Below, piece by piece: positions 22,026-34,023 of a stretch of 64,000 nt of DNA (position 1 is the first letter of the stretch; every line of letters starts with the position of its first letter). The notes beneath the pieces were generated by a model that worked only from the letters and a program-made list of their open reading frames with translations, ran no database searches and had not been told where the DNA came from. The stretch is taken from positions 62,001 to 126,000 of the forward strand of contig JAAEAF010003592.1 in assembly GCA_011037195.1 (NCBI GenBank), in the 5' to 3' direction. The stretch comes from Triatoma infestans (Eukaryota > Arthropoda > Insecta > Hemiptera > Reduviidae). The translations under genes were made by a program, and so were the position numbers.

Positions 22026-22929
22026 TAACAAATATTATAGCCCCCCCCTCACTATATTTGTTAGGTTACCCAAATTACGAGTAAAAAAAAATTCCAACTT
22101 AAAAAGGAAATTTGTTAATTTATAATTGTACAGCCGCAGTACGGGGAATTTCGCTGTGAATGTTCCACAATTCTATTATTATCACGTGAATTCCAAGAGA
22201 ATCCAAGAGACAAATCCATTACCAATGATAATAATATATATAATATAAAGATTCATTTATTTTTTATCGTGGATGTCCTTCTTTTTTTTTTGCAGACAAT
22301 ATTAATGATGCACAGCTGTCAATGATGCATGACATCTATTAAATAAATAAATAAATAAAAAGTATTTATATACGGGTATTTAAATAACTGCTAGATAATT
22401 CATCTTGTTCAGTGAACCAACGCTGTCCCATCAGCATTGTATTTTGACAATTTTATTTATTTCTTATTTAAAAATACATCATTCAATTAATTAAATTAAT
22501 ATGATCATCAATATTTATTTATTTAATAATTTATTTAAGATAATTTGATAATAATAAATTATTGTTAAAATTAGAATAATATAAATTTTTAATAAGAATA
22601 CATTAATTATTGTATTTTGAAGTGTGTTTTTAAATTGTAATAAATAACATGAAGTACAAGCGGTGCTCTGAAGTGAAGAAATGGAAAGATCTATTATGTG
22701 AAAATGGCCGGTGACGTGACACTCCAGCAAAAACAAACCCTTATATATAAGGACTAGGCAAGAACATGCAGGTGGCTTCTTACAACACGAACATTTTTCA
22801 TAAACAACTATATTATATTTATTAATAATTATTTTAAATATAATGTTTTATTTTATGTTTGTTATTTTCATATATTTATTATTTATATTGGAATAATGTC
22901 AACTTATCAATCTGATTAATTTTTATTTC
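22026..22929. other. AT-rich stretch with short microsatellites
   Basis: Contains an (AAAT)n run at about 22338-22362 and the palindrome TTATATATAAGG near 22740. No gene seen. Confidence 0.5.
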
Positions 22930-23240
22930 TTTACAACGCTTTCTCTGACTCCTACAAAAAGGAAGTATTGCGGCGGCTTCATTAAATTTACGACGTCAAG
23001 TTTTCACTGGAAATATTGGTTTTGAGGTCTCCTTGGTCCAAAAAAAAAAGTGGTTTTTAGCTAATGATTAGAGTGTCTCTCTGTGGGTGAGTGAGTGATC
23101 AGCATAACTCAGAAAGGAAAAAGGCAGAAGTTCAAACTTGAGATTTAAATGTAAGTCAAAATCAAACGATTAATCGGAAGTAATATTTCAGCTTTTTTTT
23201 TTGTTATTTTCACGGAAACGACTTCAACATTGTTAATACC
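22930..23240 (+). repeat. Family C head fragment
   Basis: GCTTTCTCTGACTCCTACAA then GGAAGTATTGC and AAAGTGGTTTTTAGC identify the outer end of family C, cut off after about 300 bp. It lies in tandem with the next copy. Confidence 0.65.
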
Positions 23241-23284
23241 TACTGCATACTGTAGGTCTATACTTTTATTTCAGTTTATTTACA

Positions 23285-23955
23285 TGATCCTATCTTACTC
23301 CTCAGGAAGTATTGCAATTGTGTAAAATTTTCAATATCAAGTTTTCACCGGAAATATCCGTTTTGAGGATCCCCTGAGTCCCAAAAATTGTTTTTTAGCA
23401 ATTAGTCTGTGTGTGGAAGTGTGTATGCGAACTGTATAGCTCAAAATCGAAAAACCGTAGAAAGTTGAAACTTGATATACCGTTTAGGTATCGTCATGGG
23501 ATCTGGCAGTACGTTATCTGTCAAAATTCCTCAACCGAGAGTACTACTTCGCTGGTTATTTTTTTTTGCTATTTCTCAGAAATGGCTCTGACGAATTTCT
23601 TGAAACTTCCTATAAAACTACACATACAAAGTGGTACAACTTTTATTTAAAACATTTCTCTAGGAAAATTCATTTAAAGGCACTTTTAAGGGAAGATGTG
23701 GTTATGTTTTTCTCTAACGGGCTATAGTGGTTGATTATACAATTCTATCATCTAAACCAAGTTAATTAGAAATAAATAGATGGCCGAAATTTGGAGTTTC
23801 AAGAAAATCAGTAAAACGGAAGTGCACTTTTACTGAACAGTTTTTTTCAGTTTTCGACAAATTTCATTAAATTTGGTACACTAACTATAAAAAATTTGTC
23901 AATTATAATTTTGAGAACTGTAGTAAGAATGTTACACACCATATTTTTTTTTTTG
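23285..23955 (+). mobile_element. Family C copy lacking one internal unit
   Basis: Head CTTACTCCTCAGGAAGTATTG, interior AATGGCTCTGACGAATTTCTT, and an end with GTTACACACCATATTTTTTT. At ~670 bp it is about one ~295-bp internal unit shorter than full copies, consistent with unequal exchange among units. Confidence 0.75.
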
Positions 23956-24059
23956 CAGGTTTCTCCATGAAGATATCAATCAAAGAACAACAGTATAGTG
24001 TATAGTTTTTACCATCCATTATAATATTAATATACATTGAAAAACATTATTTGAATTAC

Positions 24060-24440
24060 AAATTTGAATAAAAGCTGTTTGATTAGATTAGATTGATAGA
24101 CGGCGAGGGCAGAGCCTCATTCCAATGTGATCAGCATTAAGTAGTTTATTGTGGATCCCTTAAGATTATTATAGCTCAACCTTCAGCTTCGGCCTTCTAA
24201 TCAGAGCTAGCGAAAGCTGAAAGTGGTTCCGTCATGAAGCTCTATATAGCTTCGGGATTGCTTGTCCCTCAGTTGAAGAAATATTGTCCTCATCAGGCCG
24301 TAATCACACTCTTCTACCTGCCTGAATAAGTACTTGTCCCCTCCCCTACTACCTGTACATTAATGTGCGGACAAATGAGTAATATTTGAAGTGAAATGGA
24401 AATTAACAATTATATACATTATTGTAATGGATTTGTGCTA
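24060..24440. other. Unidentified higher-GC repeat-like island
   Basis: Begins with repeated GATTAGATTAGATT, like the 3' tail of an antisense LINE. It continues with balanced-composition sequence (GGCGAGGGCAGAGCCTC...). It ends near a family C terminal scrap, GTGTTTCACACCAGATTATT (24431). Probably an antisense retro-element 3' region; no coding match. Confidence 0.4.
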
Positions 24441-25734
24441 GTGTTTCACACCAGATTATTTTACCTGAGCCTCTATTCTCGATGATAATATTACCGTCTT
24501 TAGAATCTTGGTTGGATAAGATTTCAACAGCTATATCAATTCTTCAAAATTTAATGAAGAAGAATTTGTCCATGAATGTTGTTAATTTAAACTTGATTTT
24601 GTCAGAAAATACCAACAAAAAAAAACTATTAATTCCATTGCAAATTAATAATGTAGCGTGTTTTCCATTTACAATCTATATAAATTGCCAAAAATTTTTG
24701 CAAAAGTTTTGCAAGCCAATTCTTGAATACAATAAAAATCCAAAAATATATATCTTTAAAAATTTCCATTAAAGGTGTTAAGAATCTTTGAAAATTCTGA
24801 ACTTAAATCCTCGAAAATTTTGCAGACAATCAATGTGCATGAATTACACAAATACACTATATCTTAGGATTTTAAAATAAATAGTTATTAATTCATAGTG
24901 ATGCTTTTTTTTTTTTTTTGAAACTATCTGTGCTGCATTGGAGAAACCTCTAAACTTATCTGAAGAAAGATTCAAGTTTCAATTGTAGGAATATTCATCA
25001 TTTTAGAAAAGCCAATAGAACACTATGTTTCATGAAAGGTGTGACCAGATGTTAGCCCCGGTTTTTCCATTTTTTTTTTTCTTCTAAATATATTCCATAG
25101 TTAATAAAAATTATCTGACCAAGAAGTGGTTATTTCAATTGCGTATAATTATTTTGCATTTTTAAGAAAGTCGTCCTTAAAAAATGAGTACAAATTTGTA
25201 GACCAGTGAATGCAGAGAGCAATTGCGATTAATATACTTTCTTTTTCATTGCTTTGCTTTACACACTTAAAATTGTGATTCATTTAATCCCCCTACTCCA
25301 AGCAGCAGTTTGAAAATATTCTCCCGAAATTAGTAATTACAATAAATGCGTTTTGTGTTAAAGTCAATTTAATTTGAAATACAACATTCCAATAACGTCG
25401 AAACTAGTTTTTAATTAGAAGTAAATATTTATTTATTTATTTTTATTTATTAATTCATCAAATAGACAACTCTGTGTATTTTAAATTAATAAAGTAATTT
25501 ATTTTCCATTTTACAAGCGGCATAAACAATGATTAGGCGACTCTATTTAGGGATATAGAGTGCAGGATGTTCTTTTAAAGGCAATTTATTTGGGTTTGAT
25601 TGACAACATGAACTACTAAGGAATTAGATTGCTTTTAACTAGGATGAACTTCAAACTAGGTCTCCTTACAAATTGATCTATAACCTACATTCACACACAT
25701 AAACAATTTATATTTATTTAATACATTTTTATTT
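24441..25734. other. AT-rich stretch, unassigned 96-codon frame
   Basis: An open frame at 24482-24772 begins 'MIILPSLESWLDKIST'. It shows no recognisable domain, has AT-driven residue use (I, L, N, K) and no supporting context. Nothing else is supported. Confidence 0.4.
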
Positions 25735-25875
25735 TCTCTTACCGCTGAAATAGGACGTATTGCGATTTGAGACGTATTTTCGAAACCGAGTTTTCACGGA
25801 AAAATACATCTTTTGAGGTTCACTTAGTCCGAAAAAGTAGTTTTCAGACTACCACGGAAAATGTCTCTGATATGA
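25735..25875 (+). repeat. Family C head joined to a family A arm scrap
   Basis: TTTTCTCTTACCGCTGAAAT to AAAAAGTAGTTTTCAG is the family C head. It passes directly into ACTACCACGGAAAATGTCTC, the outer part of a family A arm. Either A inserted in C and was then deleted, or two fragments recombined. Confidence 0.6.
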
Positions 25876-26084
25876 ATATTTCATAGTTTCACCTACACTT
25901 CTTTATAGATCGGAGATTTAAACTGGTAGTGGAAACAACAATACAAGTCAGATTTTTTAAACAATTGATGGGTTGGGCTCTTTTCTTGGATCCAAAAAAT
26001 GATTGAAGATAGTTTGCCAAAAATTTCTCTCATCAGTGTGAGAGAACTACGTAATTTAGGATATAACAACGGATAATGGAACTA

Positions 26085-26200
26085 GTTCTCACAGCTTTCT
26101 GAATGGCTAAGTATTATTGGGGGTGCCTGATATTATTCGCTCTAACAGTCTAGAGTTCATTGCAAAGAACATAATTGAACTCCAGAACTAATTCAAAAAT
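26085..26200 (+). pseudogene. Possible retroviral-type integrase core fragment
   Basis: One frame reads 'GVPDIIRSNSLEFIAKNI', resembling the 'GxPxxIRSDNGPEF' segment that carries the second catalytic aspartate of DDE integrases; here the aspartate is lost. The match is short and bounded by stops. It could be a chance similarity. Confidence 0.3.
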
Positions 26201-27876
26201 TGTCTAACCCGTGATCTCACTGAAAGTTGAGAGAAATATCCATTCCAGTTATAAGTCATCATGTGTACAAAGAAATAAGCTTGTTAATGATTCCAGAAGA
26301 AGACATATTATATTATAAATTTGCTATATATAAACTGAAAGTGATTGTCAATTAGAATCTATAGTGACAGATTTTTTAGGAATATAAAATAAAATGGATA
26401 CAATTCCATCGATAAATGCTCTGCCCGTACTCTCTATAACTTAAATTGTAATAGAAATCTGGAACACATCTTTCTACTTTGTCTTCAATACATTCACCAC
26501 TTAGAAAGCATCATTTATCCCAATATATATTTAATGTAAATAATTTCACCAATTTAATTAGTTTTTTTTTTTCTTAATCAGATCAATCCAACATTTAAAC
26601 AGTTTATATTATTCACCATAGAATCATCTAAATTAGATCGTTTATAGTGAATAAGTTATAATTATTAAGAATGGATCCATAGCCTTCGATATTTCTTATA
26701 TTATGTTAAGTCTTTTACATAAATTCATTTCAGAATTCATATTTGCATATATTACTTCGTTAAATTTTTGTAACAATTGATGAAAAAATGGAAAAAAAGA
26801 AAAATATTTTATTTTTGAATGCATTTTTCAAGTAGCTTGAAAGGGAAATGTTTATTTATGGCATGGTTAGATTTGAAAGAATATTTAGAATTATTAGCAT
26901 TCCTTCTGTTTTCTTTATTATGAACTGAAAGTTATTTATCAAAATAGTGAATCAAGTATTGTTTTTTTTACATTTGAGTTTAGCAGAACGAATTAAACGA
27001 ATTTTAAAAATAATTGATTCGTCTATTCAATATTAAACTGCAAACAATTGGTTCCTAACTTATATAAATATAATGAAATTTGAAGAGATACAAATACTAA
27101 GAATATATTCAAATTCAAGTCAAATATTTCCTCTCTCTATAATCTGCTCCGCTTGGCATAACCTCAAAGACATAATCGCAAATCCGCTGTATGTGCGATT
27201 GCCGCTAGATGTCGGGCTAGAGTTGAATAATATTTGATTACACTAAGGTAATAAAGTAATGGCTGCTATTACTTTTTGTCACTTGTGAAATAAAGTAGAA
27301 CTTCATTCATTACTTTTGATTTAATAATTCTCATATTACTATACGGTCGCAGAGAAAGTGTATTTATTTATTTTTGTGTAGATGTAAAAAAGATTTATTT
27401 TTATTTATTTATTCCCTTGTGGATAACGCACAACATTTTTACCTGTTCATTTTCTTTAGATACAAATTATAATTTCTTTATCTCCATTTTCTTTATATTT
27501 TTGTGGATAAAATAATTATTTCTATATATATAATTTTTATATATCTATTTTTTTTTATTTTATTAACTATTTATAATTTTTTGTTTTTATTGCTTTTGTA
27601 GATGTGTCAGAATATGAAAGTTATTATTTGTTAATTTTTTTTAGGTACTAGAATAATTAGTCATTTTTTTTTTTTTGTAAAGGGTTTTTCTTTCATTTCA
27701 TCCAGAAATATTCAGTATTATTATTCTACTTTATCCCATGCAGTGATAGTAAATTCTTATACTATTTACATTATTCATTATTATTTTTTTCCATCATATA
27801 TTACTAATATTATTGTAAATTATTTGTGCAATTGTAGAACACTATTATGCTCTGTTTTATTTTATTTGATTATATT
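26201..27876. other. AT-rich stretch, no gene seen
   Basis: Very AT-rich, with many TATTTATT runs around 27360-27860. No supported feature. Confidence 0.5.
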
Positions 27877-28108
27877 ATTTTTTTTAATTTAAGGGGCGTC
27901 ACATCTATGGTCATTGGCGTCCGGAGCTTTCTCAGTGCACTGCCGGCTTTCGGACAGTGTTCTCTCGTTACAGACAACACTGTCCATCACCCGACAGTGA
28001 GCTGTAGAGGTTCCTAGGAAGAAAAAATCTAAGGGTAGCACAGCTAAACTCGAACCCGGGACCTCCGCGTGGGAGTCCAGTACTAACCACTTAGCTATTC
28101 CCTTCCCT
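27877..28108 (-). mobile_element. tRNA-derived SINE, copy 3
   Basis: Antisense copy of the main SINE. The complement has AGGGAAGGGAATAGCTAAGT (A-box region), GGTCCCGGGTTCGAGTTT (B-box region), and ends CGCCCCTTAAATTAAAAAA. It sits in an ATT-rich stretch that hides any target duplication. Confidence 0.88.
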
Positions 28109-29239
28109 TATTATTATTATTATTTTTTTAAGATAAATTCTATAATGTATCTAACCATACTCGTATATGAATATTTGTCGCCATTAATTCTAAATTTAAT
28201 TTGATTAAACTCCAACCAGATGATTCAAAATAAATCCATGGGGATTTATTCATTATTATTGGCTGTCATTAGCATTATTTTAGCAAAAGATTCTGGGTAA
28301 TCAAATAAAACTTTAGCGGTTTCTAAAACAATATTTTATGTTGCAATTTTTTAATAACCAAATAAATAAACACTTTGCAATCAACAGGAATGAAAGTACT
28401 CCTTAGTGAGGAGGCCAAATGGTGAGATTAAGGTCAGTAGGTGTTACAGAGTGACGGCCACTAATCTCTAGGTATCCGCCCGGTTATTAAGGGCTGCTGC
28501 TAAGGGCTCAACAGTTAAGCTACATAATACGAGAATAGAGCTGCTACGTGGACACCGGCCTTTGCTCATTTGAACTTGGAAGGTACTTCGCTTTTTTGAC
28601 TGTACAACCAAAAGTACTAAAAGTAGGCTCAAGGTATACAAAATTATCCCTAAAAAGTCCTTCGTGATGTTCTAACCTCCCAACTTGCTTTTTAATAAGA
28701 GGTCCTACCACCACATCACTAAAGTAGTTTCATTGTACTAACACTATAATGAAGTGTTATTAGTAAGAAGGGCCTCCGTATAATAAATAGATATAATCAA
28801 CTCTCTACAATTTTGTTAATAGATATACCTTTAATATATATAATAGTCATGCTCCATATGTATGCGCACGTTTGTGTGAGTATTTGTGGCTACCTGTTAC
28901 GATGTGAGGAAGTGTAGAGACTTCAGTCTTGTCTCTCTATTAATTCATTGTTTCCTATTGGTGGAGTTTTTTTTAAAAATAATAAAATATTCACCAATAA
29001 CGTATTTTTAAGTATAATAAAACAGACTCTACCCAAATAAACAATTACAAAAATGTCATTATTATAACGATTATAAAATCAATTATTATATCAATTATAA
29101 AAAGTAGATCAAAATGTTCCTAGGCAATCCAAAAATTTAATTTCTTCGACTTAGTGTTCATTGTTCATAACTAAAAGATTTTAAAATTATCTTATTCAAA
29201 TATTCTAATCAAATCCTTACCCCGCACCTATTTTCTAAT
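28109..29239. other. No recognised gene; non-AT-rich patch at 28386-28770
   Basis: 28386-28770 has balanced composition (GCCCGGTTATTAAGGGCTGC...) and frequent stops in all frames. It may be decayed transposon sequence. The rest is AT-rich. Confidence 0.4.
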
Positions 29240-30270
29240 CTTAAATTCCTATTTGTCCGGCCGACATTTCTGGGTCGGTAACTTGGTTAGGCCTTTTGTC
29301 CTATATATCCTATCCAAGTTGGCATCCCGCAAGGGAGCATTCTCGCTCCTCTCCTTTTACACTATAAATACACTGCTAACATCCCCAATATCCCCTTATA
29401 TACTGCTATCTACTTTTGTAGACGACATTGCTATCCTCTCCCCGCATAATGATCTCGTATTTTCATTTAGAAATCTTCAAAGCCATTTAAAACTCACTGG
29501 AAACCTGGTGTAAAAAAATGGCGAATAAAAATTAACGAAGCAAAATGCCAATACACTACTTTTACATTAAGACTGACTACATTATCCCCTCTGTATTTTA
29601 ATGGTATTTCTCTTCCAACTGCTGACTATGTACACTATTTAGGGTTATACATCGACAAGCAGCTCACCTGGAACCCGCCATATGCGACTAAAAAGACAAC
29701 AACACAAACAGACGATTAAAACTAGTAACACTACTTACTCGGCAGACATCTAAACTATCCCTACAATATAAAAGACTGATATACCTAGTAACACTCAAAC
29801 CTACCTACGCTATTGAACTATTGGGTTCAACCAAACACTCCAATTCTCACCGAATCCAGTCAAATTTCAATCCAAAAATTCTCAGAAAAATTGTTAATAC
29901 CCCTCTTCTATGTGTCAAATCTTACCCCTACATCAAGATCTCAATATTCCTTACATAGCCGAAGTTGTTCAGTCCAAATACAAAAAGTTCCATCTGTTCC
30001 TCTCTGCTCACCCTAATCCTTTAGTCCGCCAGCTAGGTTCTTCTACCCTACCAGATAATCCGCACAAACAATTGAAACGCCGCTGGCCTCGAGACTCTCT
30101 GATGAGTAACTATGCTATAAAGTGCCACATGTGTTTCTTATGGAGGTCTCATCGCTGGGTGAGTTCAAGAGACACAAGTGGTTCAAGTGATTTGTGTTAT
30201 CTTTCCCCATATTTACTATTATTGTATTTATATACAGATGTAAATTACTAATAAATGGAAAACAAAAATT
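29240..30270 (+). pseudogene. Jockey-clade LINE, reverse transcriptase 3' half
   Basis: Joined frames follow Jockey ORF2: 'LSGRHFWV', 'QVGIPQGSILAPLLFTL', the catalytic 'TFVDDIAILS' (YADD-type box), 'WRIKINEAKCQYTTFTLR', 'VHYLGLYIDKQLTW', 'TSKLSLQYKRLIYL', 'ILRKIVNTPLLCV', then the C-terminal 'HPNPLVRQLGSSTLPDN' and 'RRWPRDSL'. At least four frameshifts and several stops are present. There is no RNase H, as usual for Jockey. A polyA-like end (AATAAATGGAAAAC) is near 30270. An antisense fragment of a close relative lies at 61777-62235. Confidence 0.88.
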
Positions 30271-30420
30271 CTTTTTAACTTACTATTCCAAGAAGAAATA
30301 TTGCTCCTATGCCAACATTTTAGAGATTATTTTCACCGGAAATACATGTTCGAACACCCCGAGACGGAAAAAAGTATTTTTACAATGGTTTAATGTGTAT
30401 TGTGTATGTGTATGTAGGTA
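30271..30420 (+). repeat. Family C head fragment
   Basis: TTTAACTTACTATTCCAAGA to TTCACCGGAAATACATGTTC and the TGTGTATGTG run match a diverged family C head. Confidence 0.55.
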
Positions 30421-30834
30421 GCTATTTATGAAATCCAGACAATAGATTGTTAGGGGGGATTGATGAATGATCTATTGTGCCCCAATACAGACAATATGTT
30501 TTGTCTGAATATGTGTTTTTCAAGTGAAATCAAAAATAATCTCAAAAATAAAATATTATAAAAAGGAAACTCAAAATTAATATCCATGTTGGCAACACTG
30601 CAAAACTCCAGAAATGTTTCAGTCAAAATCCAACTACCAACAGACAATGGAATGTTCTTCACTTTTTTTTTAAGCAATTTTCTTGAAAGCAATATTAATG
30701 AAAAACAAAATGCCTGCCATATTTCAGGAAAAAAATAATTTTAGGATTCAGAAGGAAATGCAAACTACAGCAAAACTAAATTCTATTCTGGAATGCTATT
30801 TCACTACAATATTTTTTTATGATTACTTTTTTCA
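30421..30834. other. No gene seen
   Basis: AT-rich; an antisense 80-codon frame (30450-30692) has no recognisable features. Confidence 0.45.
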
Positions 30835-31087
30835 TTACTTTCTCTTACTGCTGTAAGAGAAAGCAGTGCGATGCTGTGAAATTTACGATATTAGTTTTTA
30901 CCGGAAATATGTGTTTTGAAGAAACTTGAGTTCAAAAAATAATTTTTAGGAAAGTGTTCTGCTTGTGTAAGCATGTATGTAGTGAACTATGAAGATCGCA
31001 GAAACTTCAAACTTGATATTTAGCGCAATAATAGGATCCGAAAATGAGGTTTTCATCAAAATCTGGTCAACCAAAAGTATCTAACAT
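30835..31087 (+). repeat. Family C head fragment
   Basis: TTACTTTCTCTTACTGCTGT AAGAGAAAGCAG forms the terminal hairpin. TTTACCGGAAATATGTGTTT follows. It is cut by the family E repeat starting at 31088. Confidence 0.7.
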
Positions 31088-31366
31088 TGTAATGGGATCC
31101 GAATCATTAAAGATTCATAGGATCCGAAGAGCGAAGAAGCAGACATTAAATGAATAAAACGTTTGTTACTGCCCATCCAGGTCAGACTAGCAAAGGGAGA
31201 GTTCGATTTATATAAATAGAGCGATAGCAAAACAATTCAGTACAGTTTTATAACAGTACATCCAGTCAGCAACCTATCTAATAGTCAGCCAGTCGGTCTC
31301 TTTATATTTCTCTCGCTACCTGAATTCTATTTTACTATGAAGTCCTTGAACTATGTGTGTTGTATA

Positions 31367-32149
31367 TGTTACGCTCAAAGACCGAAAATGCTCATTGAGC
31401 GAAAAAAACAGCTCACAACGCGTTATGGTCACTGTAAAACATCCACATCGCAAAATTCGTGTTATGGCTCTTATGAAAACGCTCATGACGCGTTGGGGCA
31501 ATCAAAGAAAGACCGCATGGCGAAATTCGTGTCGTGGCTATCATGCTAGACGAACACAACGCATTCTCGCAATGAAGAAAAGCCATGATGCGTATGGAAC
31601 TATATTAGAACCATGTTCAACGAATTTTTGAATTTGTGCTATCTGCTCCAGGTTTAATAAATTTTTCAGTGTCACCACTGATTTTTAAGACATCATATCG
31701 TTTAAGACGATGATACTGCGTTGAAGATAGAGACTGGTTGTTTTTTTGTTTTTTTAAGAAGCTGAGATTGTTTTGTTTCATTAAGTAATGTTTCATATTT
31801 TTCTGTACTCAAGATAAAACTGCAATCAGTGCTTCTTTCCATAAACTCACGTAATTTATCATAAAACACTTCTTTTTTATTGGTCATGGTTAGCGCTAAT
31901 ATATACGTTCACCCTCAGAAACAGACAAGAAATGAATAAACAATTCTACTGATGTTTTAATGCATCGTTGTACTCAAAACCGACCAAGTTACAATGTGGT
32001 CTATCTGTGATTGCCACAACGCGTCGTGAACGTTTTCATAAGAGCCATAACACGAATTTCGCGATGTGCGTGTTTTACAGTGACCACAACACGTTGTGAG
32101 GTGGTTTTTTTTTTCGCTCAATGAGCATTTTCGGTCTTTGAGCGTAACA
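31367..32149 (-). mobile_element. Ginger-like DNA transposon derivative with ~150-bp inverted repeats
   Basis: Starts TGTTACGCTCAAAGACCG and ends CGGTCTTTGAGCGTAACA. The left arm (31367-31515) and right arm (32000-32149) are near-complete inverse complements with internal ACGCGTT-type repeats. It is flanked by TATA on each side (31363-31366 and 32150-32153). TGTNR-type ends with a 4-bp duplication fit Ginger elements, as does the antisense integrase-like leader inside, but TATA is self-complementary, so the duplication length is uncertain. Confidence 0.6.
31680..31887 (-). pseudogene. N-terminal fragment of a KRBA2/Ginger-type integrase protein
   Basis: The complement starts 'MTNKKEVFYDKLREFMERST' and continues 'STEKYETLLNETKQSQ'. 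After a frame change it reads 'RLKRYDVLKISGDTEKFI'. This resembles the leader before the zinc-binding and integrase core of KRBA2-like proteins, common transposon-derived proteins of arthropods ('YxLLKRYDVL' motif). The integrase core itself is absent. Placement inside the inverted repeats suggests an internally deleted carrier element. Confidence 0.4.
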
Positions 32150-32279
32150 TATACATTATACAGTGCTCAGCATATCATCTAGTTTATTTCTAATCTCATA
32201 TCCTAAAATTCATTCTCTCAAATTCGCTCTCCTTCTCTCACCCCCATTATACACTTTAATGAATAGATGTTACAGCTTT

Positions 32280-33005
32280 TTTGCAATTTTCTCGAAACCG
32301 ATTTTCTCAACCGATTTTTTTTTTTTCAACTAGTATTCTATAAGTTTTAACATATAGGTAAAGAATTACAACTTTTATTTGAAATATTTTTCCTACAAAA
32401 TTCATTTAAGAGGAGTACTGGGGAGAGATGGGGTTTATGTTTTCCACTGAAGTTTTATTTTAGATTGTTAAAATAAAACTAAAATAAACCATCATCTAAA
32501 TAATATTAATAACAATTAAAATCTGATACCAAAATTCTGAGATAGAAGAAAATCCGGTTTACAATACATACAGTTTTTCTTTTGGTTTTGCGACTTTTTT
32601 CTATAAAGACAACAATTTTAAGCACCACTCTATCAGCTTTATAATATTAATTAGAATTAAATGATCAAAATTAAAAATTCCTAATGTGAAGATAATCAGT
32701 TGGTCCAGAAGAAGTACTATATTGCTGAAGAGATTTTCAGTTTGCTCCAAGGAACCAATAATGGGTTTCATTAAACTTGAGATATTGACTACACTAACAG
32801 AACCCTATCACTTTTGTTTGAAACTTTAATTCCGAAAAAACGTATTTTAAAGAGGAGGTGGTGCGGGGAGTTCATGCTCTCTCCAAGAATGTTTAATTAC
32901 TACTAAACGTTTAATAAAAATTATAAGCTTGAAGAATGTTTGTCAATAATAATTATGTAAATTGCAGTAAGTGTGGAAATTATATGAATGTTGCAAACCA
33001 AATTT
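32280..33005 (+). repeat. Family C copy, diverged, head missing
   Basis: Internal units (ATTTTCTCGAAACCG, AAATTCATTTAAGAGG, TCTGAGATAGAAGAAAATCC) run to a worn right end at about 32990 (ATGTTGCAAACCAAATTTTT). Confidence 0.55.
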
Positions 33006-33735
33006 TTTCATTACTAATTACTCATTTATTTGTCAATTAACGTTAATCGTAGCAAAAATACAGTCAATCATAATGAAGTTTTCTTTATGTTACATCAATG
33101 GTGACATTTTACAATGCAACGTAAGTCCGGTGAAAATAATGCAGAAATTGCACAAAAATAAAAAAATTGTCTACAACTAATTTCCTTCCACTTTCTGTCC
33201 GATAGTAATAAATTTCCAACAAGGGAGCATTAATTTAGTTTCATCTGTATTAAAACATCTTCCCTTAATTTTATCAACACAATACTAAATTTGTTCTGCT
33301 TTTCAGCTTACGGCTGAGATACCCTTTTTGGCTAAATCTGTCATATAATTTTACCTCTATCTTGCAGCTGGCGTGGACTAAGTTATTCTCCAAGGAATGT
33401 AGTGGATTATACATGCTCCAATCTCACAGTGATGAAAATTTCAATTTATTTAATTGATCTATCATTACTTTTTTTTAGTTAATAGATAAATTTGTGGATG
33501 TATCTTCTTTATGAAAATGTTCTTTGTTTTTTGTTTTATTATATATTTATTTTTTTTTCTATTTATATTACACAAAATATAAAAAATAAAAAAAGACGAA
33601 AACAATCAAAAGAAATTGAAAACTAAGAACTGTGAAAAATAATCATTCTATTAAGTTGGTGATGTGATTTCCAATTCCAAACAAAGAAGGGAAAGTATCT
33701 GCTATAGCTTGCATTTTCTGGTAGAAGTTTATAAT
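33006..33735. other. AT-rich stretch, no gene seen
   Basis: A 69-codon frame near 32971-33180 lacks features; nothing else is supported. Confidence 0.45.
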
Positions 33736-33960
33736 AAGGTTTAGAAGGAGAGAATTGGGTTTAAGAGATGAATTACTGGGTAATAATGCTGAACACTGTA
33801 TAATGAAGAAGTAACACAAACTGCCAGAATTTCACACGTAAATAGAAATTAGGTAGCGAGAGATTTAGACTTAGTGAAGAAAAGGGTAGTAGTTGGTGGC
33901 TGACTCGTTGTTAACTTGTTGTAAGACTGTTCTTCTGTAGGGCTAGCTTTGCTGTATATG
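33736..33960 (-). mobile_element. Family E LTR-like repeat, truncated
   Basis: Antisense copy parallel to the next entry (GAAGGAGAGAATTGGGTTTA to GGGCTAGCTTTGCTGTATAT), lacking the upstream promoter part. The two lie in the same orientation 63 bp apart, as in a degenerate LTR pair or a tandem duplication. Confidence 0.6.
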
Positions 33961-34023
33961 GAATTAGCATTCTAAGTTTGAATGGAAACCGTTAGAATAT
34001 TCAAAAAGAACCCATAAACCTAT

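Larger units (their letters stand above)
31088..32251 (+). mobile_element. Family E LTR-like repeat split by a DNA element
   Basis: Starts TGTAATGGGATCCGAATC and ends TCACCCCCATTATA. Without the 783-bp insertion at 31367-32149 it would be about 380 bp. It has a TATA-like box in TCGATTTATATAAATAG and a start-site-like TTCAGTAC downstream, the layout of an LTR promoter. Flanks are not clear duplicates (ACAT and CACT). No internal retroviral region adjoins. Confidence 0.65.

Noticed and set aside
21112..22125. 337-codon open frame on the plus strand and 276-codon frame on the minus strand
   Set aside because: They consist almost entirely of the N gap; there is no sequence to translate.
22735..22790. 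TTATATATAAGG palindrome as a host promoter
   Set aside because: No gene follows and such AT palindromes are common by chance in this sequence.
24482..24772. 96-codon frame as a host gene exon
   Set aside because: No recognised motif and AT-driven composition; kept only as an unassigned frame.
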